Positions 44,017-53,777 of a stretch of 64,000 bases of DNA are shown in pieces. The notes under the pieces were generated by a model. It searched no databases. It saw only the letters and a list, made by a program, of their open reading frames with translations, and was not told the DNA's origin. This DNA is from Primorskyibacter flagellatus. GTDB lineage: Bacteria; Pseudomonadota; Alphaproteobacteria; Rhodobacterales; Rhodobacteraceae. The position numbers and the translations under genes are program-made. The number at the start of each line of letters is the position of its first letter. The first letter of the stretch is position 1. Where the stretch lies: positions 124,001 through 188,000 of the forward strand of contig NZ_BMFJ01000002.1 of the NCBI RefSeq assembly GCF_014638275.1. Direction: 5' to 3'.

Positions 44017-45048
44017 TCAGACCGGAATCAACGCCCAGTAGTCGAGATCCAGCAGAACCTGCGGCAGGTATTTCCCCGCCTCGTCCTTCAACTCTCCGAC
44101 CGACGCATCGCTCACAGCCACCAGCCTCAGCCGCAGCGCGCCGACACCCGGGGCAGACGTCTCCGCCTTGTCCAGCACCTCGGACCAGGCCTTGACGGTC
44201 GTGCCGCTGAAACAGGGGTTCGCATGCGCCCCGCCGTTCAGCCCGACGATCATCTGCGCGTTGGCCAGCCCGTTGAACGACAGTGCCCGCGCCATGGAAA
44301 TAACGTGCCCGCCATAGATCAGCCGCTGCCCGTCCGGCCGGAAGGTCGCGTCGAAATGCACCTTGGCCGTGTTCTGCCAGAGGCGCGTGGCGATCATGTG
44401 CTCCGCTTCCTCAATCGTCACGCCGTCGACATGGCCGATCACTTCGCCCACCTCGTAGTCGCCGAAGCGGTGCGGTTCCCCCGCCAGCGTGAAATCGTAG
44501 CCGGTGAAATTCAGCCCCTCCGGGATCACCAGGTCGGTAGGGTCAATCACCTCCGCCAGATCCGGCACCACCGTCTCGGGCGCGGGCGCGTCGACGTCGT
44601 TCTTCCGGACCATGACCCAGCGAACGTATTCCATCACCGTCTCGCCCCGCTGGTTGGTCCCGCGCGTGCGCACGTAGACCACCCCGGTCTTGCCGTTGGA
44701 ATTCTGCTTGAGCCCGATCACCTCCGACGACGACCTCAGCGTATCGCCCGCCCAGACCGGCTTCAGCCACCGCCCCTCCGCATAGCCAAGGTTCGCCACC
44801 GCGTTCAGCGACACGTCCGGCACCGTCTTGCCGAAGACCACATGAAACGCCGCCAGATCATCCAGCGGAGACCCCGGCAGCCCGCAGCTCCGCGCAAATT
44901 CGTCCGACGAATACAGTGCATGCCGCATCGGGTAGAGCGCATGATACAGCGCCCGCTCCCCCGCCCCGACCGTGCGCGGCACCGCATGGTCGATCACCTG
45001 CCCGACCGCGTAGTCCTCGAAGAACCGTCCCGGATTCGTCTTTGCCAT
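44017..45048 (-). CDS. mch: mesaconyl-CoA hydratase (double MaoC fold)
   Basis: The 343-residue protein has two MaoC-like halves: GRFFEDYAVGQVIDHAVPRTV at the start and GDYEVGEVIGHVDGVTIEEAEHM from about residue 192. This is the size and start of the Rhodobacter mesaconyl-CoA hydratase, which converts mesaconyl-CoA to beta-methylmalyl-CoA in the ethylmalonyl-CoA pathway. Its ATG directly follows the DUF1737 stop, so the two are coupled. It closes the mcl2 operon. Confidence 0.92.
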   Translation of the reverse strand: MAKTNPGRFFEDYAVGQVIDHAVPRTVGAGERALYHALYPMRHALYSSDEFARSCGLPGSPLDDLAAFHVVFGKTVPDVSLNAVANLGYAEGRWLKPVWAGDTLRSSSEVIGLKQNSNGKTGVVYVRTRGTNQRGETVMEYVRWVMVRKNDVDAPAPETVVPDLAEVIDPTDLVIPEGLNFTGYDFTLAGEPHRFGDYEVGEVIGHVDGVTIEEAEHMIATRLWQNTAKVHFDATFRPDGQRLIYGGHVISMARALSFNGLANAQMIVGLNGGAHANPCFSGTTVKAWSEVLDKAETSAPGVGALRLRLVAVSDASVGELKDEAGKYLPQVLLDLDYWALIPV

Positions 45049-45252
45049 CTACAGTGCTCCCAGCTTGGTGTCGGCCGTATAGGTTCCCTCGGCATCCTTC
45101 GTCACCGCCTGCCCGCAGCGCATCACGCCGGTGGTGGCGTCGTGGGCATAGGTCGGATCGCCATACAGCTCCCAGCCGTTGTTCAGCGCGGCGGTCACCT
45201 TGTGACAGAAGGCCGAGGTGTCGTCGGCGGTAAGGAAACGGTAGGCTTTCAT
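45049..45252 (-). CDS. DUF1737 domain protein
   Basis: The 67-residue protein has the DUF1737 pattern: YRFLTADDTSAFCHKVTAALNNGWELYGDP with a following YAHDATTGVMRCGQAV. It is small, soluble and of unknown function. It is placed 13 bp after the NnrU-like gene and immediately before mch, which suggests translation coupled to that enzyme. Confidence 0.8.
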   Translation of the reverse strand: MKAYRFLTADDTSAFCHKVTAALNNGWELYGDPTYAHDATTGVMRCGQAVTKDAEGTYTADTKLGAL

Positions 45253-45265
45253 GATACTCTCCAGA

Positions 45266-45811
45266 TCAGCCGAAGGTGGGATACCCCAGCCAGGTGTGAA
45301 TGAACCCGATCACGCCCAGCAATACCAGCGACGCGACTAGGAACATCGCATCCTTCGCGATCGATCCCTTCGCGGGCGGGGTCCACTCCGGCTCCGCCCG
45401 GTTGATGACGATCATCTCCGCCACGGCCCAGGCGCCAAGCCCGCCCCAGAGCACGAAGGACGGCACATCCCCGTTCACCAGCAGATGCGCGACGCACCAC
45501 AAAACGAACCCGGTCAGCATAGGATGCCGCATCCGGTAGAACAGCGCCCCCTTCTTCGGCCCCGGAGAGGTGAAGTAGAGCGCCGCGATCATCAGCAGGT
45601 TGTTGATCCCGACCGTCGCCGGATGCCGCCCCCAGTAGAACGCCCCGTCCGCCATGCGATAGCCGAAGATCATCAGCAGCACCGCCACGACCAGCGCCCC
45701 CGCGACCATGCCCTTCGCCGGGTCGCCCATGCGCGCGCGCCGCTCCGGCACAGCACGCTTGAAGAAATGGGCCGCCGCCCAGAGAAGTACGCCGAGGATC
45801 AGTAGGAGCAT
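45266..45811 (-). CDS. NnrU family membrane protein
   Basis: The 181-residue protein has about five membrane segments with the isoprenylcysteine-methyltransferase-like/NnrU arrangement: GVLLWAAAHFFKRAVPERRA, GRHPATVGINNLLMIAALYF and MRHPMLTGFVLWCVAHLLVNGD. NnrU proteins were named for nitrate/nitrite/nitric oxide regulation, but many members lie elsewhere. Here it sits between mcl2 (56 bp) and DUF1737 (13 bp). The function is unknown. Confidence 0.85.
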   Translation of the reverse strand: MLLLILGVLLWAAAHFFKRAVPERRARMGDPAKGMVAGALVVAVLLMIFGYRMADGAFYWGRHPATVGINNLLMIAALYFTSPGPKKGALFYRMRHPMLTGFVLWCVAHLLVNGDVPSFVLWGGLGAWAVAEMIVINRAEPEWTPPAKGSIAKDAMFLVASLVLLGVIGFIHTWLGYPTFG

Positions 45812-45867
45812 GGGTCACCTGCCGGTTGGGTGGGTCGGAAATGTGAATCGACTTCACATTGCCCGCT

Positions 45868-46722
45868 TCACGCCATGCGCGCAATCGCCTCTGCCTTGGC
45901 GAGCGTCTTTTTTGCGGTCTCCACATGCAGGTTCTCGACGATCTTGCCGTCCACGACGGCCACGCCCTGCCCGGTCTTCTCGATCTCCTCGTGCGCGGCG
46001 ATCTGCCGTTTTGCCAGATCGACCTCCGCGTCGGACGGCGCGAAGGCCCTGTTCGCGCCTTCGACCTGTGCCGGATGGATCAGCGTCTTGCCGTCAAAGC
46101 CAAGGTCCCGGCCCTGTTCGCATTCCGCCGCCAGCCCCTCTTCGTCGAGATACTGGTTGTAGACCCCGTCGACACAGATCACCCCGTAGGCCCGCGCCGC
46201 CAGCAGCATCTGCTGCAGGGCGAACATCATCGGCAGCCGGTCCGCCCGGTTGCGGCAGTTCAGTTCCTTCGCCAGGTCGTTGGTCCCGGCCACGAACCCC
46301 TTCACCCGGGGATGGGCGGCGATTTCCAGCGCGTTGAACACGCCAAGCGGGGTTTCGATCATGCACCAGATATCCATCGTCTCGCCCATCAGCGCATCCA
46401 GCGCCTCGACATCGGCGACGGAGTTCACCTTGGGCAGCAGCATCGCATGCGCCTTGGCATCCTTCAGCACCCTGACGTCATCTGCGCCCCAGTCGGTGTC
46501 CAGCCCGTTGATGCGGATGATCTTCGCCCGCTCGCCATAGCCGTCCTGCGCAAGCGCCGCTTTCAGCGTCTCCCGCGCCTCACCCTTGGCGTCCGGAGTC
46601 ACCGCGTCCTCAAGGTCGAAGATGATCGCGTCGCAGGCCAGACCCCGCGCCTTGTCCAGCGCCCGTTCCTTGGAGCCGGGGATGTAGAGTACGGAACGAT
46701 AGGGGCGGAAGGCGGTGTCCAT
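45868..46722 (-). CDS. mcl2: (3S)-malyl-CoA thioesterase-like HpcH/HpaI family protein
   Basis: The 284-residue protein has FRPYRSVLYIPGSKERALDKA, IIFDLEDAV, LPKV, MIETPLGVFN, GTNDLAKEL and DGKTLIHPAQV. The start and length resemble the Rhodobacter Mcl2 thioesterase more than the 318-residue Mcl1 lyase. Mcl2 releases malate from (3S)-malyl-CoA. A lyase activity cannot be excluded. It leads an operon with NnrU, DUF1737 and mch. ATG 46722 has GGAGA upstream. Confidence 0.82.
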   Translation of the reverse strand: MDTAFRPYRSVLYIPGSKERALDKARGLACDAIIFDLEDAVTPDAKGEARETLKAALAQDGYGERAKIIRINGLDTDWGADDVRVLKDAKAHAMLLPKVNSVADVEALDALMGETMDIWCMIETPLGVFNALEIAAHPRVKGFVAGTNDLAKELNCRNRADRLPMMFALQQMLLAARAYGVICVDGVYNQYLDEEGLAAECEQGRDLGFDGKTLIHPAQVEGANRAFAPSDAEVDLAKRQIAAHEEIEKTGQGVAVVDGKIVENLHVETAKKTLAKAEAIARMA

Positions 46723-46782
46723 GAAGCATCTCCGAGTCGCAGACCATGAGGGTCCGGGTAACAATCTTGCGCATCAATGGCA

Positions 46783-46797
46783 TTTTCCGACGGAAAA
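46783..46797. promoter_or_regulatory. palindrome upstream of mcl2
   Basis: TTTTCCG / CGGAAAA, exact 7 bp arms around one base, 61 bp upstream of the mcl2 start. The rest of the 298 bp between mcl2 and the divergent small gene holds no other clear feature. Confidence 0.45.
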
Positions 46798-47020
46798 CTT
46801 CAAGCCCCGCGGCGCCGCGCCGCAGAATTATGCACCCGCACCCGAGCTTTGAACAGCGCTCCGGGCACCGCGCGGTCGATTAACCACTTCTTGGTGTCTC
46901 GGGCGCAGGCTTGTCTCACGCAAGGACTGCCGCCCGCACCAGACGCGCGCCCCTTGTCCCCGAGGACATCATCCCGGCCCGCCCCTCACCGGCGGTTCCG
47001 GCCCCAGAAAGGATCGCATC

Positions 47021-47323
47021 ATGCGAACCCGTCTCCTGACCGGCCTTCTCCTCATGATCGCCGTGGCCACCCCCGCCCTTGCCCGCGGCACCTGCGCCCC
47101 GCGCGACGTCGTTCTTGAACGCCTGTCGGCAAAGTTCGGCGAAACCCGCCAGTCGATCGGCCTCGGCCCGAACAACCAGATGGTCGAAGTCTTCGCCTCC
47201 CGCGATACCGGGACCTGGACGATCACGGTCACCCGGCCCTCCGGCCTGACCTGCCTCGTCGCCAGCGGTCAGGCCTTCGAGACATTGGCAGAGGCGCTGC
47301 CGAAGCCCGAAAAGGATGCCTGA
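47021..47323 (+). CDS. hypothetical periplasmic protein
   Basis: The 100-residue protein has a signal peptide (MRTRLLTGLLLMIAVATPALA) and a mature part with LSAKFGETRQSIGLGPNNQ, VEVFASRDTGTWTITVTRP and TCLVASGQAFE, two cysteines that may pair. I recognise it as a conserved but undescribed roseobacter protein. It is 180 bp upstream of mdh in the same direction. Confidence 0.7.
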   Translation: MRTRLLTGLLLMIAVATPALARGTCAPRDVVLERLSAKFGETRQSIGLGPNNQMVEVFASRDTGTWTITVTRPSGLTCLVASGQAFETLAEALPKPEKDA

Positions 47324-48466
<1,143 letters not shown>

Positions 48467-48510
48467 CAGGACCGTCCGGCGATCCGCGCGGACACCAGAC
48501 GCAGTGCAAC

Positions 48511-48538
48511 AAGGGGCGCCCCGAACGGGCGCCCCTTT
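48511..48538 (+). terminator. rho-independent terminator after mdh
   Basis: Exact 11 bp arms AAGGGGCGCCC / GGGCGCCCCTT around 5 bases, followed by a T. Confidence 0.85.
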
Positions 48539-48741
48539 CCGCGTCGGCGGCCCCGGCCCGCGTCATGAAACTATTACACCAATGTTACCGAATCGCGGGG
48601 AAGGCGGCGGTAACCTGCCACCATGCACGGACAGCCGGATCTGTCCAGTGAGCACCGACCGGAACGGGATGGGTCGGCCTCTGCCAAGAAAGCGCGGGAA
48701 CCAGCGCCCAGCCAACCAAGTCTGAAATCGGGAGAACCGGA

Positions 48742-48966
48742 ATGGAACAGTTTCTGTCCAACGTTCCCGCGTGGCTGATCTACGCCGTCTGCGCGGGCCT
48801 CTTCGTCATCGCCGTCATTGCAACCCTCGTCGGTACACGGCTGAGCCGTATCCGCGAGGACAAGGACGGGCGGACGGTCACGACCCTGGAAGTACACGGG
48901 GTCCGCCACCTGCTGCGCCGCCGCAGCCGTCGCCCGGCACCTCCGCCCCATACTCCGGCAGAGTGA
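48742..48966 (+). CDS. small single-pass membrane protein
   Basis: The 74-residue protein has one membrane segment (LIYAVCAGLFVIAVIATLVG), then a basic cytoplasmic tail with RLSRIREDKDGRT and LLRRRSRR. A ggagaacc box precedes the ATG. No family is recognised. It is convergent to the next gene, 28 bp away. Confidence 0.55.
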   Translation: MEQFLSNVPAWLIYAVCAGLFVIAVIATLVGTRLSRIREDKDGRTVTTLEVHGVRHLLRRRSRRPAPPPHTPAE

Positions 48967-48994
48967 TCGAGATGGCCCGGCAGGGGCGAACCGG

Positions 48995-49324
48995 TCAGCG
49001 CCGCCCCGCCAGTTCGTCCAGCACCCGCGCCGCGAGCATCGTGCCCCCGGCGATCATCAGGGAACGGCCCAGCTGGGACACCATGTTCTCCGGCGCGATG
49101 TCGTCCGCCTCGTCGCGGGTCCAGGCCAGCGCGCGGTCCAGCGGACCCTGCGGCTCTGCCCGGCGCGGCGCGACATCGGGCAGGTCGAGCGCTGCCGGAC
49201 GGGTTCGCGACAGCAGGGCCCCGATCGCCAGAATGCCACAGCCGAAGGCCAGCGGCGCGATGCGGCTGTACTGGCGGGGCGTGACGGGGCGGGACAGATC
49301 CGGCAGGCGGTCGGTGACGGACAT
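48995..49324 (-). CDS. hypothetical protein with a membrane segment
   Basis: The 109-residue protein has a likely membrane segment (APLAFGCGILAIGALLS), a charged middle (RALAWTRDEADDIAPEN) and a weakly hydrophobic C-terminal stretch (RSLMIAGGTMLAARVL). A ggagaagcc box precedes the ATG. No function is recognised. It is divergent from sucC across 336 bp. Confidence 0.55.
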   Translation of the reverse strand: MSVTDRLPDLSRPVTPRQYSRIAPLAFGCGILAIGALLSRTRPAALDLPDVAPRRAEPQGPLDRALAWTRDEADDIAPENMVSQLGRSLMIAGGTMLAARVLDELAGRR

Positions 49325-49517
49325 GGGCTTCTCCTTCGCGATGCAATGTCGTTGCGGGGTCTTTGCGGGGGCGCCTCGGGCGCGTTACCATGCCAACGAT
49401 CCGGCCCCGCGCTCCGTTCCCGACACGCCCGCGCCATGGCCCGAGTCGCGGAAGGTTTGTGCCGCAACGCCTCTGAATCGTTCAATGCGCCAACGGTTTC
49501 GGCAGCCTCTCCGCCTG

Positions 49518-49548
49518 CGTGATCACACCCTGCGAAACTGTGATCACA
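49518..49548. promoter_or_regulatory. twin GTGATCAC operators upstream of sucC
   Basis: TGATCACA starts at 49520 and 49541, exactly 21 bp apart; the second is a full TGTGATCACA. The flanks (CGTGATCACAC first, CTGTGATCACA second) match the sdhC pair. The site is 112 bp before the sucC ATG, within a 336 bp region that has no other convincing feature. Confidence 0.75.
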
Positions 49549-49660
49549 AACGGCGAAAAATCGGCTGAAAACCGCGATCTCCGACACAAAACGATTCATC
49601 CGTCGGTTACACTGTGCCACTACCGTGCCCAATCGTATCTGACACGAGGGACGAAAGTTC

Positions 49661-50854
49661 ATGAACATCCATGAATACCAGGCGAAGGCCATTCTTCGCG
49701 ACTACGGCTGCCCGGTCTCCGACGGCCGCGCCGTGACCAAGGCCGAAGAGGCCAAGACGGCCGCAGGCGAACTCGACGGGCCGCTCTGGGTCGTGAAGGC
49801 GCAGATCCACGCCGGTGGCCGCGGCAAGGGCAAGTTCAAGGAAGCCGATGCGGGCGAAAAGGGCGGTGTCCGCCTTGCCAAATCGGTCGAGGAAGCCGCG
49901 GAAGAAGCCAAGAAGATGCTCGGCCGCACCCTCGTGACCCACCAGACCGGCCCGGCCGGCAAGCAGGTCAACCGCATCTACATCGAAGACGGGTCCGACA
50001 TTGAGCGTGAGCTCTATCTCGCCCTGCTCGTCGACCGCCAGACCTCCCGCGTATCCTTCGTCTGCTCCACCGAGGGCGGCATGGACATCGAGGAAGTCGC
50101 TGCGTCGACCCCCGAGAAGATCCTCTCCTTCTCCGTCGATCCGGCCTCCGGCTACCAGGCCTTCCACGGCCGCCGCATCGCCTTCATGCTGGGACTCGAG
50201 GGCAAGCAGGTCAAAGCCTGTGTCGACCTCATGGGCAAGCTCTACAAGGCCTTCATCGAGAAGGACATGGAGATGCTTGAGATCAACCCGCTGATCGTCA
50301 TGCCCGGCGGCGACCTCAAATGCCTTGATGCCAAGGTCGGCTTCGATGGCAACGCGCTTTACCGTCATTCAGACATCATGGCCCTGCGCGATGAGACGGA
50401 AGAGGATCCCAAGGAACTCGCCGCCTCCAAGTACGACCTGAACTACATCGCGCTCGACGGTGAGATCGGCTGCATGGTGAACGGCGCGGGCCTCGCCATG
50501 GCGACGATGGACATCATCAAGCTCTACGGTTCGGAACCCGCCAACTTCCTCGACGTCGGCGGCGGCGCCACGAAGGAGAAGGTGACGGAGGCGTTCAAGA
50601 TCATCACCTCCGACCCGAACGTGAAGGGCATCCTCGTCAACATCTTCGGCGGCATCATGCGCTGCGACGTCATCGCAGAGGGCGTGATCGCCGCGGTGAA
50701 GGAAGTCGGCCTGAAGGTCCCGCTGGTCGTCCGTCTCGAAGGCACCAACGTCGAGAAGGGGAAAGAGATCATCGCGAATTCCGGTCTCAACGTCATCGCC
50801 GCCGACGACCTCGCGGACGGGGCGGAGAAGATCGTGAAGGCCGTGAAGGGCTGA
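49661..50854 (+). CDS. sucC: succinyl-CoA synthetase beta subunit
   Basis: The 397-residue subunit starts [16 protein letters not shown], has the ATP-grasp stretch [40 protein letters not shown] and the C-terminal [16 protein letters not shown] with [12 protein letters not shown]. With SucD it converts succinyl-CoA to succinate with ATP or GTP formation. A cacgaggg box lies 14 bp upstream. It is the first gene of the suc cluster, under the twin operators. Confidence 0.98.
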   Translation: MNIHEYQAKAILRDYGCPVSDGRAVTKAEEAKTAAGELDGPLWVVKAQIHAGGRGKGKFKEADAGEKGGVRLAKSVEEAAEEAKKMLGRTLVTHQTGPAGKQVNRIYIEDGSDIERELYLALLVDRQTSRVSFVCSTEGGMDIEEVAASTPEKILSFSVDPASGYQAFHGRRIAFMLGLEGKQVKACVDLMGKLYKAFIEKDMEMLEINPLIVMPGGDLKCLDAKVGFDGNALYRHSDIMALRDETEEDPKELAASKYDLNYIALDGEIGCMVNGAGLAMATMDIIKLYGSEPANFLDVGGGATKEKVTEAFKIITSDPNVKGILVNIFGGIMRCDVIAEGVIAAVKEVGLKVPLVVRLEGTNVEKGKEIIANSGLNVIAADDLADGAEKIVKAVKG

Positions 50855-50858
50855 CCCG

Positions 50859-51431
50859 ATGAGAGCCGGCGCCTCCCTTGCCCTTCTGCTGGCCGCGGCA
50901 CATCCCGCCGCGGCCCAGCAGACGGACTATCTTCCGCGGTGCGTGGCCCAGTTCCTGCAGCAATGCGACGCGGCCATCACCGCACCGCAGGGTTACCTGG
51001 ACGCGGTGCAGGGCCGCGGCGAGGGCAGGATGCTGGATGTCGCGGTTACCACGGACAGTCAGGCGCAGGTCGTGTCGGTGATGGAACCCGTCGACATGGC
51101 CGCGGGCGCGGGGATCGTCGAACAGGTCACCTTCGGCAACGCCGCAAACGGTCCCTTCATCCTCTGCCACGTGATGTGCACCGGTTATGACCGGGCGGAC
51201 GCGGCAGCGATGAACGGCATTCTGACTGCCGCCATCGCGGAAAACGCACCGGCGGCGCATGTCGTGGGCGGCGAATTGCCGAACTCGGTCCAGGCGCAGA
51301 TGAACAATCTCTCCGGCAACTTCCTCTACATCGTGACGGGATGGGCTTCGGACCCAGACCTGATCATGCACGCAACAGCTTGGGACGGAGAAATACAGCT
51401 GTCCGCCGTGGGCCTCCCCGCGAAGGACTGA
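50859..51431 (+). CDS. periplasmic hypothetical protein inside the suc operon
   Basis: The 190-residue protein has a signal peptide ([19 protein letters not shown], cleavage near AQQ) and four cysteines in two close pairs (CVAQFLQQC and CHVMC), suggesting disulfides. It starts 4 bp after the sucC stop and ends 47 bp before sucD, so it interrupts the usual sucCD pair. No family is recognised. The function is unknown. Confidence 0.65.
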   Translation: MRAGASLALLLAAAHPAAAQQTDYLPRCVAQFLQQCDAAITAPQGYLDAVQGRGEGRMLDVAVTTDSQAQVVSVMEPVDMAAGAGIVEQVTFGNAANGPFILCHVMCTGYDRADAAAMNGILTAAIAENAPAAHVVGGELPNSVQAQMNNLSGNFLYIVTGWASDPDLIMHATAWDGEIQLSAVGLPAKD

Positions 51432-51478
51432 CCTATGACCCCGACCCGATTCAAAGACATTCAATCAGGAGACTGAAC

Positions 51479-52363
51479 ATGGCAGTCCTCGTAGACGAAA
51501 ACACCAAAGTCATCTGCCAGGGGATCACCGGATCCCAGGGCACCTTCCACTCCGAACAGGCCATCGCCTACGGCACCAAGATGGTCGGCGGCGTGACCCC
51601 CGGAAAGGGCGGGACCAAGCACCTCGACCTGCCGGTCTTCAACTCGGTTCACGAGGCGATGGACGTCACCGGTGCGAATGCTTCCGTGATCTACGTGCCG
51701 CCGCCGTTCGCCGCGGATTCGATCCTCGAGGCCATCGACGCGGAAATGCCGCTCATCATCTGCATCACCGAAGGGATCCCGGTGCTCGACATGATGAAGG
51801 TGAAGGCGGCGCTGTCGAACTCCAAATCCCGCCTGATCGGGCCGAACTGCCCCGGTGTCATCACGCCCGACGCCTGCAAGATCGGCATCATGCCCGGCCA
51901 TATCCACAAGCGCGGATCGGTCGGCGTCGTCTCCCGCTCCGGCACGCTGACCTACGAGGCGGTCAAGCAGACCTCCGATGCGGGTCTCGGCCAGTCCTCC
52001 GCCGTCGGCATCGGCGGCGACCCGATCAAGGGCACCGAACACATCGACGTGCTGGAGATGTTCCTCGCCGATCCCGAAACCGAGTCCATCATCATGATCG
52101 GCGAGATCGGCGGCTCGGCCGAGGAAGAGGCCGCGCAATTCCTCGCCGACGAGAAGAAGAAGGGCCGCTGGAAGCCGACCGCAGGCTTCATCGCCGGCCG
52201 CACCGCCCCTCCGGGCCGCCGCATGGGCCATGCCGGTGCGATCGTTTCGGGCGGCAAGGGCGACGCGGAGTCCAAGATCGAGGCGATGAAAAGCGCCGGG
52301 ATCGTGGTCGCCGACAGCCCCGCCGGCCTGGGCGAGGCCGTGCTGAAGGCGATCAAGGGGTGA
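51479..52363 (+). CDS. sucD: succinyl-CoA synthetase alpha subunit
   Basis: The 294-residue subunit has [19 protein letters not shown] (CoA-binding), [10 protein letters not shown], and the phosphorylated histidine H251 in [16 protein letters not shown] 51479 has atcagga 8 bp upstream; the in-frame ATG at 51341 is inside the previous gene. It pairs with SucC. Two hairpins follow the stop, before the sulfotransferase gene. Confidence 0.98.
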   Translation: MAVLVDENTKVICQGITGSQGTFHSEQAIAYGTKMVGGVTPGKGGTKHLDLPVFNSVHEAMDVTGANASVIYVPPPFAADSILEAIDAEMPLIICITEGIPVLDMMKVKAALSNSKSRLIGPNCPGVITPDACKIGIMPGHIHKRGSVGVVSRSGTLTYEAVKQTSDAGLGQSSAVGIGGDPIKGTEHIDVLEMFLADPETESIIMIGEIGGSAEEEAAQFLADEKKKGRWKPTAGFIAGRTAPPGRRMGHAGAIVSGGKGDAESKIEAMKSAGIVVADSPAGLGEAVLKAIKG

Positions 52364-52367
52364 CCAC

Positions 52368-52424
52368 ACGGTGCGCGCCGCGACCGTTGCGGTGCGCACC
52401 GTCGAAAGTCCGGGCTTCGGCCCG
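52368..52424 (+). other. two hairpins after sucD
   Basis: ACGGTGCGC / GCGCACCGT (9 bp arms, 52368-52402) is followed by CGGGC-TTCG-GCCCG (52411-52424), a UUCG-type tetraloop. Neither has a T run, so RNA processing or partial termination is more likely than a full stop. Confidence 0.5.
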
Positions 52425-52510
52425 ATCCGTCCCTGCCGGGGCGGGGCGACAGAAACGGGTATCGAACAGGGGCGCGACGGCAGACGCCCCCGGACGGAGA
52501 AAGCGCTGAT

Positions 52511-53197
52511 ATGGTCCTGGTCTGCAACGCACCTCGATTTGTATTCCTGAAGACGCGGAAGACCGCGGGGACTTCGGTCGAGATGCTGCTTGAACCATAT
52601 TGCGTGCCCGACGGGACGGAGATCACCGAAGAACGGGGTGTGACCGTCTGCTCAAAGGGCATCGCCGGCGCGCGCATGAGGACCCTGCCGGCCTGGCGGA
52701 GACGTCTGCCGTTCCTGAAGAACTGGGAAAACCACATGCCTGCGGAACGGATCCGCACCTACATCGGCAAGGAAAAGTGGGACGCATCGCTCAAGATCGC
52801 GACGGTGCGCGACCCCTATGCCCGGATGGTGTCCATGTTCCACTGGCGCGCCCGGAACGAGGATACCAACGCATGGAGCGATGACGAAGCGAAGGAACGG
52901 TTCCTGACCTTCCTGAACGGGTCCTGGCCCGACGACAGCCGGATCGTGATGATCGACGGCGAATGCGTGGTCGATCATTTCATCCGGTTCGAAAACCGCG
53001 ACGCCGATATCGCCGAATTGGGCCGGAAACTGGGCATCACCCTGGACCCGAGCAGCCTGCAGCACACCAAGAACACGACCTCCGCCCGCCGCAGCCGGTC
53101 CACGGACGACTACTATACGCCCGAAGCCCGCGAAGTGGTCGAGAGACGCCTGCACTGGCTGTTCGACAAGGCCGGTTACACAAGGAAGTCTGCATGA
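52511..53197 (+). CDS. sulfotransferase family protein
   Basis: The 228-residue protein has the 5'-phosphosulfate loop in RFVFLKTRKTAGTSVEML and the 3'-phosphate element KIATVRDPYARMVSMF, as in sulfotransferase family 2. It probably transfers sulfate from PAPS to a carbohydrate or other acceptor. No signal peptide is seen. It lies in the suc cluster after sucD (147 bp) and is followed by DUF805 (49 bp). The acceptor is unknown. Confidence 0.85.
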   Translation: MVLVCNAPRFVFLKTRKTAGTSVEMLLEPYCVPDGTEITEERGVTVCSKGIAGARMRTLPAWRRRLPFLKNWENHMPAERIRTYIGKEKWDASLKIATVRDPYARMVSMFHWRARNEDTNAWSDDEAKERFLTFLNGSWPDDSRIVMIDGECVVDHFIRFENRDADIAELGRKLGITLDPSSLQHTKNTTSARRSRSTDDYYTPEAREVVERRLHWLFDKAGYTRKSA

Positions 53198-53246
53198 TGA
53201 CCCGTGCGGTCAGGCATACCCTCCTGTCCGTCCCGGAGCCGCGCGC

Positions 53247-53777
53247 ATGACATTCGCGGCGGCCATAAGAACCTGTTTCCGCAAGTACGTGACCTTTTCG
53301 GGCCGCGCGACCCGGCCCGAATACTGGTACTTCGTGCTGTTCATCATCCTTGGCAGCATCGTCCTGTCGGTGGTCGACGGCGTGCTCTTCGGGTTCGAGA
53401 CCGTCCCGGTCAGCGAAGGCGGGTTCGAGATCGAGAGTGACGGCCCGCTGGCCTCCATCTTCTCCCTCGTCACCTTCATTCCCATATTGGCGGCGGGATG
53501 GCGGAGGATGCACGACACCGGCCGCTCCGGGCTCTACCTGCTGTATCCGATCCTCGTCTGGGTCGGCATCGCCTCTTTCGCGGGCATGATCGGCGCGACG
53601 ACCTCTCTGGCGCAGGGCGACTTCTCCTCCGTCTTCGCGGGGATCGGCGGCATCATCCTCGCAATCTCCATCGTCATCGCGATCCTGTCCCCGCTGATCG
53701 TCATCTGGTGGCTGACCCGCCCCACGCAACCCGGCCCGAATACCTATGGCCCCAACCCCAATGAGGTCTTCTCATGA
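53247..53777 (+). CDS. DUF805 family membrane protein
   Basis: The 176-residue protein has the DUF805 start (FRKYVTFSGRATRPEYWYFVLF) and RRMHDTGRSGLYLL between helices, with four membrane segments in all. The function of DUF805 proteins is not known. Its stop overlaps the sucA start (ATGA), so it is translated just ahead of the dehydrogenase. Confidence 0.88.
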   Translation: MTFAAAIRTCFRKYVTFSGRATRPEYWYFVLFIILGSIVLSVVDGVLFGFETVPVSEGGFEIESDGPLASIFSLVTFIPILAAGWRRMHDTGRSGLYLLYPILVWVGIASFAGMIGATTSLAQGDFSSVFAGIGGIILAISIVIAILSPLIVIWWLTRPTQPGPNTYGPNPNEVFS

